Shown here in pieces: positions 36,670-47,989 of a stretch of DNA of 64,000 nucleotides. Each line of letters starts with the position of its first letter. Positions within the stretch are counted from its first letter, which is position 1. Below the pieces are notes generated by a model. It was given only the letters and a program-made list of their open reading frames with translations, did no database searches and was not told the DNA's origin. The translations under genes were made by a program, and so were the position numbers. This DNA comes from Urechis unicinctus (taxonomy: Eukaryota; Annelida; Polychaeta; Xenopneusta; Urechidae), in NCBI GenBank assembly GCA_034190875.2, contig CM067356.1, forward strand, positions 58,184,421 through 58,248,420. The letters run 5' to 3'.

Positions 36670-37887
36670 CTATTGGTCAAACATCCGTAGCCACATGTTA
36701 TTTTCAGGGTGGCGGGCACGAATATAGATATAGGATATCAAAAGAGGATGGGTCTGGTTGGCGCTTGGACCAATCGCATGCACCTCATGTGAACTAAATA
36801 GCTGTTCAGTGAAGCATTAGCCACATCATTATGGAACCTAGCAATTTCTGTAAAGTCACTGCATTGTGTGGACTGAGAACGCAGATCGTGCGAGTGTAAT
36901 GTTGTCGATATTTCAACCTGTCCGTGCTGTAATATATGGTCTGGGTGTTCAGTATTACCTGTCACTATTCGTATTTCTACTGGAAATACCTTATCACTGA
37001 ACAACACATATATTCTATCCAACTCGCGCACCTGCTTCGTCCAGAATATTCCGTTTGGCTGGGCTTTGAATGGTGCGCTCGCTCCAAGCTTTGATTCCCA
37101 ATACAATGCCAGCGCGACATCAGCATTGCTTTCGGATTCACAATATCACTATATGCTTTACTGCCATTGTTCTTCACGAAGTTATAATCGATAATCTTAC
37201 TTATTTTTGTTTCATTTCCATCGGTTAAACTCGAGATGACGCCACTGTGTTGAAACATAGATGGTCTGGCCAGCACTCTGTTCTTTTGTCCCGTGATCTG
37301 CCGTAAGTATGATAGTAACCAATCCACTGGCATGTCATTATAGAATGTCATCAGGTATTGTGAAAACTTTCCCAAGTCATGCCCTTTCAGCATCTTTCCA
37401 ATAAATCCAACTGAGGAGAATTCAAGAACGCTCCATTCGATGTTGCTTGGGCGTTCAATGAAGTTGAAAATGCGAGGCCAGGGAAGCCTTGATACTATGA
37501 CGTCATCCTCTAGATGCAGGTAATATTCCGTCGAGTCTATGTCTAAATAAGCACAGAGGATAGCACAGTCAATAACTTGTTTTGTCCGCCATTCCACTCT
37601 ATTCCTAGAATCTCCAAACTTCAATTCTAACTCCTCGATGTTTGGATAAATCGATTCTGTCACTTGAATGGCACTGATGAAGCCATCGACAAAATAGCCC
37701 TGGAAGTTTCCTTTCAAATTGTGTAAAACTTTTGAATTATAGTTGAGATCAAAGTCAGACAGGAATACAGCGATTCGAATCCAGTTCCGGTCCTCCGATG
37801 ATGTTTCGTCAATGAGTGATGTTAATGTTTGGAGCAAATAGCTGACGCCTTTACGTTTGACAGTCGGAATTCCCACGGTGATTCGTG
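36670..37887 (-). pseudogene. MGAT4-like GlcNAc-transferase, frameshifted
   Basis: Matches family GT54 (alpha-1,3-mannosyl-glycoprotein 4-beta-N-acetylglucosaminyltransferase), Golgi enzymes that branch N-glycans; the MGAT4C type is closest by pattern. An ATTTTGCAG acceptor precedes RITVGIPTVKRKGVSYLLQT. The catalytic motif YYLHLEDDVI follows, then WSVLEFSSVGFIGKML and ARPSMFQHSG. A C-terminal beta-sandwich-like part (HILQHGQVEIS, TQCSDF) completes the usual order. Two breaks are visible: a one-base loss near 37110-37135 after NPKA, and another near 36768, where two sister fragments have GTCGTAAGCGCC and this one has GTCCAAGCGCC. Allowing for these, the frame would close at TAG 36670. No N-terminal anchor exon was found. 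A possible small upstream exon at about 38298-38343 (HNAENFEGELDVK, donor GTAAGC) does not join in phase. It could be a pseudogene or a gene with sequence errors. Confidence 0.78.
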
Positions 37888-38512
37888 CTGCAAAATATCA
37901 AATTATATAATGAGATATAAGTGAGCTACAGGGTTTCAACTAAGTGCCTCGAACAATTTATCGGAAGTGGTGACCTGGTTCAGGACGACTGTATCCGGTT
38001 CTGGTGACGATACCCTGGTGATTGTTATCCGAAACTCCAATGATCAATTCTGAAGTGCTTCTTGGTATCTAATCCATACAGGTAAGTTTAATTAAAAAGT
38101 TAATCACAATTCGATTAATCATTCCACAGTTAATATGAAACTCACAATACTCCCTACTCCCCTCAACTGTGCCCTGCCCTTACTCCCTCGCCCCTTCCCC
38201 AATATGAAGCAATGCGCCCAACTCCCCTACACTATCTCCCCAGCCCTCGCCTCCTTCCCCATTCCACCAATGCGGAATGACTTCTATATGATGCTTACCT
38301 TAACATCTAGTTCGCCTTCAAAGTTCTCAGCATTATGCATGGCTGTCGAAATATCATAGTTATACAAATGTGCAGTTTGAGAAGATATTCAGTTAATTGC
38401 TTAGCGAGGAAATGATCCGTATCGATTGATGAGTTTCCATATTTTTCATGTACACAAACCTTGCCTGTAGATCAATATCCCTAAAAAGAAAAAGGCTAGA
38501 GTCATAAGAAGC

Positions 38513-38828
38513 AATGGCGATACTGAATGCGCACTTTTAATCTGAAAGAACCTCTTTCATGAGAAGGAAGTGGCAGTATTGCACAACTGCGTCTTCTTCA
38601 ATGAATCTCTGTGGAGTTCGCCCAATTGAATGCGGCCGAAATATCATGGGACAGATTTAGCTATCTTGTTAACTTGGCGAAAGCGTTATGACGACAATCA
38701 ATATCATGGGAACGGACGACATGTTCTGCATGATTAAACCGATAGTAAAGTTTAATGTTTTACATGTTGTATTAAACTAAGGATCATTTTTCAAGCGGTT
38801 TGAGTTTAAGAAAACATTTGACATCGAC
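38513..38828 (+). repeat. Dispersed repeat unit C, copy 2
   Basis: Diverged copy of 2680-2970 (shares CAATGGCGATACTGAATGCG). It sits directly upstream of duplication unit D, copy 2. The 79-codon frame of the other copy is broken here. Confidence 0.75.
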
Positions 38829-40536
38829 GATTTTGCTACGTTGACCAGTTTACATAAATTCGCTATCGGCTGGCTCCGAAATTGACCGACTGGAATGTTT
38901 GGCTATATTTTGCACGTCATTCTGCTACAGTACATGCCAACAGCGTCATGTTTAGGATGGGATAGCAGTATGTGGGATACACAGACAAATATCGCCACCT
39001 CATTGGTCGCTATAGCATGCACGCACCTAAGTCACAGCAGCTCTGGTCTCTGCAGCATTCACAAACCCATATCCCAGTATATACAGCTCCCACTAGCCTC
39101 ACCCCGACTTGTTTTGCAGGCCCAGCATTGCCCGCAGCATCAACAAGCCGAAACCGACTGTTCATTGTTCTATGACATATGACATGCTACAGTAATGAGG
39201 TACCCAGTGGCGACGTCTCTGAGTGGCACGCCATGTGGTGGGCAATATAAGACATTAAAGAGAGATATTTTTCCGCAAATTTTCACTGCGCCCTGTAACA
39301 TCAACAGCGTCTGACTGGGTAACGCATCCACTGAACTCATTCCGTCTGTATTACCATGTAATCCTGTTCAGATCAATACATAGCAACTCGTGCTGTACAG
39401 TTCGTTTGTATGGACATCACAAGATATTTGCTGATTTAAATCACATACATCCCACAGTTTTGGAGATTCACCAACAATGGTTAGTTTACTGACAGTTGTG
39501 ACTTTCCCTCACATTTACTGGCATCGTGTAGAACATCCGACACGTTCGAAGGTATTCTCATAAATGCCACGCAATCTTTTGATAACATTTGAAAAAGCAA
39601 TACCCTTTCTATACAGTAAGTTCAATTTGTAATCACGCCCAGAAATACCTACTACACTTAACCACAAACCTCTGAGCAGCTGTTCAAATCTCAATGGTTT
39701 TCACCATACTTTTGCGGGATTAATAAAACAAACTTGTATCGACTGAGAAATGTCCATGGCAGTAAAATGAAATGCCAATGCTTAATAGTGTTTTACTGAG
39801 CCAATCACCTCAATGAGAAGCTTCATAGAAATACCGGAGAAGCCATTTAAATGTAAGATTCAGATATGCAGGAATGACAAACCCTCCTTAACTCGATCCT
39901 CAAATAGCAATAACCAGAAATAAACAGTTGTACATCAAGTCGTTTCACAAACACAACCCCTCCCCCACAACATCACTGTGTTGACTGCCTGGATGAATGT
40001 TTGGGTGAAGTGGCGTAATGAATGGAGTGATTGCATATCTCGACAAAGAAAATATTTCCCGACCTGTTGGCAGTGTCTGGGCAAGTCATTTCGTCTGACG
40101 TCTCTTATGCATTGCGGGATCGTGTCTTACTACCTGGAAGGAGAAGAGCTGTGATAGTGGACAGCTAATCGAACACTTCATCCCACAGCAGGATTAATGG
40201 ATACAAACATCTCTTTCATGAAAATACTGGTTGAATCTTTGAGGTCACGTTCGGATCCAACAACAAGCACCTCACGGCGAAGCTGAAGTTTCTCAATGGA
40301 TTCCTTCCATTTTATGTGCTATAACAAACGCAGCATTATCATAACGCTACCTTGTAATGCTGTGGTTTGTGTGCGTGTCTACCATCTGTTTCTCAACCTT
40401 TCAGAATTTGTCCTGGTCTCTCTTGGTACTGCGAATGTCAAGACTCTTAATGATATCCAATAATGTACAAGCTCCCGTAGGATCCGAAGGCAATGGACAG
40501 AGCGGACAGAGAAGTGACAAAAATTATTCGACTGTG

Positions 40537-40542
40537 TTTATT
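40537..40542 (-). promoter_or_regulatory. Candidate poly(A) signal of the receptor gene
   Basis: AATAAA on the minus strand, about 280 bases past the last open tail codon. The same hexamer is conserved in the decayed copy near 8068. Confidence 0.35.
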
Positions 40543-40817
40543 GCCAACATAAGCATTAATATTACAGGAAAGTTAAGATACAATCACGCATTACACAACG
40601 ATCTGGTGTTGACTAATACTAATCCACCCAAAGCAAGTAATTGTATCCATGATAAGTTCACTGCCCTACAATGATATTTCTTCCTTACCTGTCAATAATT
40701 CAATTAACAAAACCAGATTGTGACATCGTACCAGTATTCTCTCACATTATACGATAGGCTTCAGGGGTAATTATTACTCCATTATATTCAGATTCACATA
40801 CCCGCGTCTGTTCAAGC

Positions 40818-41090
40818 TCACCATAATTCATTTTCAACAACCACTTCTTCAACGTCGGTGTTAGGTTTCTCAACCATGGACGGGTCAGGTAATACCACAT
40901 CATGAGCGTGTGGGTGCTGTGTCTCAGCGTTGGTGGCGCTGGTGCTCTGAATATTTTTACTCGTGAATTGCGTCTCATAAATGTTGAAATTATTGCTCTG
41001 ATTAGTAAACGAATTCCCTGCAATGATATTATCGTGGTCCGGATCAAATGATGGATTATGAACCGATCGTACAGGCCCTTTATGGTTATT
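40818..41090 (-). pseudogene. Former cytoplasmic tail of the receptor
   Basis: Past the premature TGA (41093-41091) the same frame stays open for about 90 codons to TGA at 40820-40818. It contains RSVHNPSFDPDHDN, NIYETQF and an acidic VEEVVVENELW end. NPSF resembles an NPxY-type sorting or adaptor motif with Phe for Tyr, and NIYETQF offers a possible tyrosine phosphorylation site. A GTGAGC donor at 40821 leaves open a further exon. Length and composition fit a real receptor tail that is no longer translated unless the stop is read through, spliced out or polymorphic. Confidence 0.6.
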
Positions 41091-44000
41091 TCATCTCCTG
41101 AAAACGACAGTTATAAATGAACGCGCAGTTTTGCATTTAAGCTATATATGGAAAGCCATTTGTAGTGATTATGCATTGAGTCTTCCTACCTGAAGATTAG
41201 TGTAATGGTCAATATAACAGCTAGGAGGACGATCAGAGCAAGAGGTACACCGACTGCTAGACCTGTATGATAATACAACGGGCTATAAAATAGTAACAGT
41301 GAAAATGCAAACCACGCGTAATTTCAATACTGATGTGCCTAGTGACTTGTTACTTCAATGATGCTGTTATCGTCAGATGTAACAGGAACAAGTTTCGGCG
41401 TTGTTAAGGGTGATGGAGATGACGAAACGGATGATGAATATGACAGAGATGAAAAGGTTGACGTCAGTGACAAATCAGGATTCGTCGTTTGCCTTAATAT
41501 ATTTTTGGTGTCTGAAACAAAATCGATCAACATTGATGTTTCAACATAGTCTTTCCATCTTTTATCCAAATTAATGACGTTTCCTTCTGATATGATGAAA
41601 AATCATGATATATACCTGATTCACAGACATAACTTTTCAGCAGATCACACGACGCACTTTCCCACTGACCATTCAGGTTGATAGCAACACATTCCCCTCT
41701 GTCCAAATCAGGATGACCATTCGCCCAGTTCGTGAATTCTGTAAATCACAATGTTCCAAAACGATGTTCTTATAATCTAGCATTTGGCTTCATTTTTCAT
41801 GGTGTTGAAATATCTGCAATATTTGATTTGATCAGTTCGTCGGAATTGTGCATAATTATTTCTCTGTGTAACACACATACAAGGGGACACACTGCATTGA
41901 TATCATCACCTGGAGTGTCACGAGCAATCCACTTCCAGGAAGTCACTCCTGTCCAGTATGCAATATTTTCTGGCCATGCCAACATTCTGTCAAAGCTTGA
42001 ATTAGGGATCAGTATCCTAGCCTGTGTTTCGAGGCACATTCTATTGGCTTCAAACCACGTGGTGTCCGTGTTTAATTTGTAAATACCTGAAGGAACATGT
42101 CACAATGGGATACGTTGCTGATGATGGACATGATGCAATAATAACCAGTGAGAAATTATCTTACCACTTGCGTTCATACATGCTGAAGTCAGTACTTGAT
42201 TGCAGTCTTTTGGCAACAGATAATGTCTCCTTTGGGTTCCAGCCTTTCTCATATAATAGGATGCACATAGCACACTATGTGAAAGTGGGTTTTGGAAAAT
42301 ATCCCATGGTGGAACATTCCTTGTGCCTGTTACAATATAACCGCAAGGAAGTATTACTCTTATACTTGCTGATGTGATTTGGGCTCCAAATGGCCGCGGA
42401 TTACAATAAGCACTAAGAAAGGCCGGCACGTTACCATTAAAGGCGATCACTCTGTAAGAATCATACGTCTCCGACCCACAAAACTCCCTGCTAAGGCCAA
42501 GACATCTATGTGTGCACTTATTTTCTCCCAACGAGGTTCTTGCAGGAACACTTGATAGACACATACAATGTCCACTATTGCTGTATAGTTGCTGAAAAAT
42601 AATATGTATTTCACAACTTTACATATACGAACAACAAATGTTTTAAAGTTTAAAAGGAAAGGCAATTTATTTTGGGATACATTAGGGAAAGTTCTACTAA
42701 AAAGGAAATAAAAGCTATGCTTTAACAAATATTACAAATGTTTGAATATTTCTGAGGGTAAACGTGACATAACAAGGGCACAGATATTCCCCAAGCGCAA
42801 TTGACCAAGTGACCGCACTGACAACAACATAAACGGGTCAATTTATTAACACTGCCCAACAAAAGGGAGAGTAGAGGGCTGGATAAGCCAAACAATGCTA
42901 TTAATAATTTAATAGAGGGTGACAGAGTAGCACAGCATTAGGTAAAATGTATAAAGATGAACAAATAATCTGGGAGATTACATCCAAATAAATACAATAT
43001 AGTGACCTGGAATGCAGAATATTTGTCTAAATGCTGGCTACAGAACTTGTAGCAATCGTTGATCTCAGAATAAACCATTTGATGTCTGTTAATCAAGGAG
43101 CTTCCATCGTAACAACCTTGATTGTGCAGTAAGTCACCTGTATTGTGGACTAATGGAAAGGAGGTGCTTTATTATACACAGATATATAAATCTGAGAAAG
43201 CTAATGCCCCACATACTTGTGCAAACATTCACACAATATCTAACTGAAAGTGTTGCATCAACAGGTAAGAGTCCACTGTAAGTATAACCAATTCGTCAAT
43301 TAGACGACTGCATTTTACAGCGTAGATCAACAGTAAATACTGCTATAGATACTGCTAGATACCATGCCATCCTGTAGCAACTAGTTGTGCATCAATCCAT
43401 GATGAAGTCCGCGACTCTTCTTCAATGAACTTCTGTACTTCACCATTTCTGTACTTGCTAATGGGCAGGACAAGACGGCCTCTCCCAGCTTTACAAGCAT
43501 CTTGTGCGTCGCCATGACGTTTGAAATCTTTTCCTAGAAATAGGTCTCCATTACAACTACGCTTTTCTGGAAAAACAATACATCAACACAGCAGTGAATT
43601 TAACAAATAATGCCAATCTGATCAAATGGCTGTTGCCATAATATAGGAGTTTATAGGGCGTGTCGGACAGATATTGTCATCACCTTTGTCATGTGACTGG
43701 GTTCTGTTATCGCGACACAAGTCTCTACAAGTTATAGCAATCTTGTCAGAGATCGCGATTACACAATAGGTCGTTGATGATGTGATACTTAGTCGATCAT
43801 TAATAGATGCGATTTCGTCGAATGCTAGTCATGTATTTCTATATGCAAATCTTAAATGTAACAAATCCCTTGGTTTCAGTTTCGATCTTCGCTGTCAAAG
43901 GAAATGAAAACGTATATGTGGATTGCGCCACCTTCCAGCTCCGTCGCGATATTCAGCGATCAAACGCTTTACGTGAAATCATGCATGCTCAGGTCAAAGA

Positions 44001-44096
44001 AAAATTCCAGATATAGGGAAGCCAAAACTCACCTAAAATGACAGCAGTCAGCACAATGCAACACATGGACGAATATTCCAATGGACTCATGATCAT
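41091..44096 (-). CDS. Single-pass WSC and C-type lectin receptor
   Basis: Nine exons chain in phase: 44096-44033, 43566-43363, 43137-43007, 42591-42165, 42086-41910, 41738-41616, 41511-41347, 41262-41190, then 41097-41091 (stop), about 456 aa. Residues 1-21 form a signal peptide (CCIVLTAVIL core). Residues 24-90 resemble the first half of a CTLD (DACKAGRGRLVLPIS). Residues 92-185 form a WSC domain with eight cysteines (GCYDGSSL to FCGSETYDSYRV). Residues 265-373 form a full CTLD (YWTGVTSWKWIA, CVAINLNGQWES) that lacks EPN/QPD and has WAN for WND, so calcium-dependent sugar binding is doubtful. Residues 376-430 are a Ser/Thr/Pro stalk, and 432-454 a membrane helix (GVPLALIVLLAVILTITLIF). Known roles of WSC and CTLD suggest surface glycan recognition; the ligand is unknown. 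A TGA follows Arg-Arg directly after the helix. The stalk donor (AA/GTCACT) is weak. Confidence 0.8.
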
Positions 44097-45735
44097 AATC
44101 TAAGAAATATTCCAGCATCACAGAAGTGCTATATCAGTTAAACCTTTATGGCCAGCATTGAAACACTTTCTCTCCTTTTGTAACAGTAACACCCACATTA
44201 CATATCGCATTCACTGATCAAATTCACTGAGCTACCCAACGCTCACATTTTACATGCGGCTTCAGGGCTGGGGTAGCACTGTCTTCTACACTTCACTTGG
44301 ATTGAGGTTGAATGAGAGTTCGCATGAACACCGAATGGCACTGTAAAAAAATATGTTGAAACTGCTGAAGAGAGTATTATATTTTTGTAAGGTCTATTCA
44401 ATAGACCTTTTTCACCATGTGTGTAATCAATTTGTCTTCAATCTGTTCAAATCTGATGGTGGCACTTGAACCTTTTCCTCGCCTCGCTTCTAAATAAAAC
44501 ACGCTGTCTACCTCTTGTCATTTGCCTACCTCTCCAAACAGACATGATACTGCATCTCAGTCGAATGAAGAACTATGGGGCGCTAGTCTCCTTCTTATTA
44601 TTGCCACTCTGTTCACTAGTAAGGATGGTGTGCAAGAAGAGCATCATGAATATAAAGATCTAACTATGCTATGATATTAACTGAAAATCTTTTCACACAG
44701 CCCATAAAGTATTATATATGAAGAGGCAAATATTTTCTACAAAACTTTTTGGGTCACAGGTCATACCTGAAGTTTTGGTTGCACATAGAATTATGAGCGG
44801 CTCGAAATGGATTTTGAATTGTGGATTGGGAAAGGGGGAAAGTTAAGTCTTCAAATTGAGTTTAATGTTAGTTTGATATTGACTTTGTAATAATGATGCG
44901 AAGAGTCATGAACTGCCAGATGATAATTTATCTGCATTAGATACTTTGTGCACTTCAGTATTGAGCAATAGAGTACGGATAGCATCCATCAGCGGTATCG
45001 TCACCACCACCGGATACATTCGTTCTGAATCAGGTCATCACTTCCGCTGGATTGCCTTAAAGGAATCCATAATACTCACATATGTCTACAAACTGACGTT
45101 ATATGACCTGACGTTTTGTAGCACAAATACCTGTAGGAATTGCGACTGTAAAATAGATATGTACACGCTATTTGGACATTATTTCCTCATGAAATATCCT
45201 CAAAGGACAGGAACCTGATTTGCATTCTTATATTCTTAGCTAACGTTGATTAAAACAATAAATCTCGCATTTTGAGGAATTTGGTAAAATTGATGCTGAT
45301 GTCAGAGCTGTTCAAGTAATTGAATCGATTTATCTAAACATTGAGGCGTTAGAATAAAAGATGGAGATTTTAAGACACATATGGTATGGAGGACATTACT
45401 CTGCGAAGGTGGGTGCTTAAAGGGACCAAAGCTAGACGGATTATTACCTCTGGCTAGGTTCAATAATGTTGTGGATGATGCTACGCTGAACAGCTATTTG
45501 GTTTACATAAGGCACATGAGATTGGTCTTAGGCGCCAACCAGACACATCCTCTTGTGATATCCCATAACTATATTCGAGCCCGCCTTCCCGGTTACAGCA
45601 TGCGGCAACGGATGTTTGACAAATAAAAGACAGCACATAATATTTTGTTGTAAGGTTCAGAACATTTTCATTTTCCTTTTAATACCCCCAATTGGCAAAT
45701 AGTGTCTATATGGATTTTCATCAAATTACATCACG
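43950..45735 (+). repeat. Segmental duplication unit E, copy 1
   Basis: Matches 49795-52825 (which has an extra 1.4 kb inside). The unit holds the first exon and upstream region of the lectin/WSC receptor (minus strand) and, 1.4 kb further, a fragment of an MGAT4-like C-terminus (plus strand). Confidence 0.85.
45447..45626 (+). pseudogene. MGAT4-like C-terminal fragment, copy 1
   Basis: The frame LARFNNVVDDATLNSYLV, then ANQTHPLVIS and RMFDK plus stop, matches the last 60 residues or so of the broken MGAT4-like gene at 36.7 kb. It also matches the end of the GT54 C-terminal domain (a hydrophobic stretch before the final strand). The rest of the enzyme is absent upstream. It is an orphan 3' end carried by duplication unit E, on the opposite strand to the parent-like gene. 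Confidence 0.7.
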
Positions 45736-46069
45736 CTGGCAGAGTTTTCTACTGGCATTTAAGTAAGCATTAAGATTCCGTGGTGACAGTACATCTTAAT
45801 GATATACTAATTATGCCTCATTTATAACCCACGCAAAAATAACCTTGATCAGGAAGAATAAGGAAGAATATTTAGCGAATCAATAAGTCCAGTTTACCAC
45901 TGATCCATCAAAACATAGGGATAACCACACTATTAGCCATGCGATTGCTTTCTAGTACGAAATGTCATATTCATGTCATCAGTAATCATTATTGACCAGT
46001 AATTATTATTGACCATAGTCTCTGTCAAAAATATTAAGAAATTTACATTGTGTTATTGAGCAGCTCTGT

Positions 46070-47858
46070 TCAAGGCAGTGATACCATCGCTGTACAGCAT
46101 GCGCCGGGATGCAGCCAACACCTACCCCCAGACCAGCCTGGTGTGACTCGTGTCCAGCCAGATCCTTTATTCTGCAGAAGATCGGTGACAGATGCATGGT
46201 ACAAGTAGTGGTCGGTCTTGTCATTTCGTGGTTTGCCACCGACCAACACAACGTCATCATCTGTAACGGCCATGACGCAGTCGATAATAGGTGAGCTGTA
46301 CATGGAGCACGTGGTCAACCTGGTTACATCTCCTTGGAGCAGACTCTCAATAGGTATGACATAGGTGGCTTCAGAACCAATCATGATGACTGTGTTCTGA
46401 GCCAGAGCTACTCCATACACGCTGGCATAATTAGAGCTTGGCAGCATGACACGACAGGTAACGCAGCGCTGTGATGGTCTGAACACCTGTAAAAGCTGAT
46501 CCACGCTTCCCTCGTACACACCGTAAACAATGATATACCCCTGGTGACTACAGCAACACGCTACATAGCACATTTTTCCATACAGTTTTCCCATAGCTTG
46601 CCATTCTCCTCTTTCTGTGTTGTGCATCTCGACATCACTCACCAGTGCATAGTCCCATGATCGTTGATGCCCAGCAAGCACATATATCACACCCTCACAT
46701 ACTGCCATACAGTGTCCCCGGCGACTGTCATTAAGCACACCACACTCACGCCAAACAGATCGCACCGTATCAAACGACCAACACTTATTCCGTCCATCAC
46801 CCGTCCCACTCACGGTCAGAGTGGACCCCGAAACACAACAGGCTATAAGACCATCTGCCGGGACGGCTGATGGTAGCTTCGTCAGCTCAAGGGCATTATT
46901 AGGCTGGGATAAGTCGGTGATTTTGACCTCTATTGTGGTATCACTGCAATCATCGCCCATCAACCTAAGTTGTCCCATTGTGACAAGATGTGGACGCTTG
47001 TTGTTGCTGTCTGTCCTTTCCAAAGCTTTCCGTGCTACACACACCCATTCCTTTAGCGTTGATATAGCCTCAATTAGTAAAGCCTGACATTCAGGCTGAC
47101 CCTGTAAGGCTACATGGGTAGACAAATGGCTCTATCATCCAGTGTTCCATCTGCAGCAAAGGCAATGCCTTGAGGAGATCCAACAAGTTCTGCTGCCTTG
47201 TGCTTAGATCATGATGCACCCAGGCTATTGTTGCAGCGAGAAGTTGTTGTGGTCTAGTCGTTAACAGTTTTTCATCATTCACTAATTCCTTGACACATTC
47301 CACGCAGAGGTTATGGAAGGTGCTGTGGCTTGTCAGCTTTACGAAGTTAGCTCTTGCAAGAGGTTGAGCTTTCTTCACCAAAGCTTCATCTCCGATGGCG
47401 CGTCCTACGCACAACATAGACAGACAGTTGCTGCGATCAGCCACTGTATCTCTGAACTCTACTGATCTACATATTCGATGAAGCTGTTGGATGTTGAGCT
47501 GTTCTGACAGTTTGGTTATTTCCTGGAGATCTGGGTGAACTTCTGTTTTCCCGAAGTACATGAACTCCAAACAAGACAGCAGTACCCTTGGGTCAGCGTC
47601 GATGGTTAGTGACGAGATTGACTTGCCCTTGTGTTGGGAAGGATCGAGTTGACGCTCGAAATAGCCTGATTGACTCGCCAGCAGTATTTTATGGGCAGGG
47701 AAGCATTTTTCTCTGCACATGATATCAATATCCGCATGGACTTTATTGTTCCAAAATTTGTAGAAGCCATCGCGTAACGTTTTATCACGATCGCAACTCA
47801 AGATGATTGACCCTAGCTTGGGTTCTGCTGGGTCTTCCGGCTTTCCACCATACGCCAT
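46070..47858 (-). CDS. BTB-BACK-kelch protein with one frameshift
   Basis: Kelch-like family: such proteins usually serve as substrate adaptors for Cullin-3 ubiquitin ligases. The substrate is unknown. The first frame (47858-47091) starts MAYGGKPEDPAEPK. It has a BTB domain near residues 38-128 (FPAHKILLASQSGYF, LEFMYFGKTEV) and a BACK domain after it (CVECVKELVNDEKLLT, QLLAATIAWVHHD). A second frame (to 46070) continues QPECQALLIEAI and then degenerate kelch blades (GHCMAVCEGVIYVLAGH, VLVGGKPRN). The frames meet near 47105-47120 at GTCTACCCATGTAGCC. One extra base or two missing bases would explain the shift. Together about 590 aa, normal for the family. A TCCTCAG acceptor just before the ATG and a TTGCAG acceptor at about 47921 suggest 5' UTR exons. 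Whether the break is real or a sequencing error is open. Confidence 0.8.
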
Positions 47859-47989
47859 TGCTGAGGATCAAGCCACTTTCCGACAGCGAGCGTCTATTTC
47901 TACCCCAAAGTTGGCAAAATCTGCAACAATAACAATGCATCATGGGATCATCATTAAAAAATGGGATGTCATGGACTGTCATTTAATGC

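Larger units (their letters stand above)
38840..41555 (+). repeat. Segmental duplication unit D, copy 2
   Basis: Sister of 5693-8860. This copy includes the real 3' exons of the lectin/WSC receptor on the minus strand, so the unit most likely originated here and was copied to the left end of the window. Internal gaps relative to copy 1 are noted there. Confidence 0.88.

Noticed and set aside
40742-41047. 101-codon frame ending ESEYNGVIITPEAYRIM with an ITIM-like SEYNGV
   Set aside because: It is in a different frame from the receptor tail, which matches the decayed sister copy; it would only apply if a further splice changed frame.
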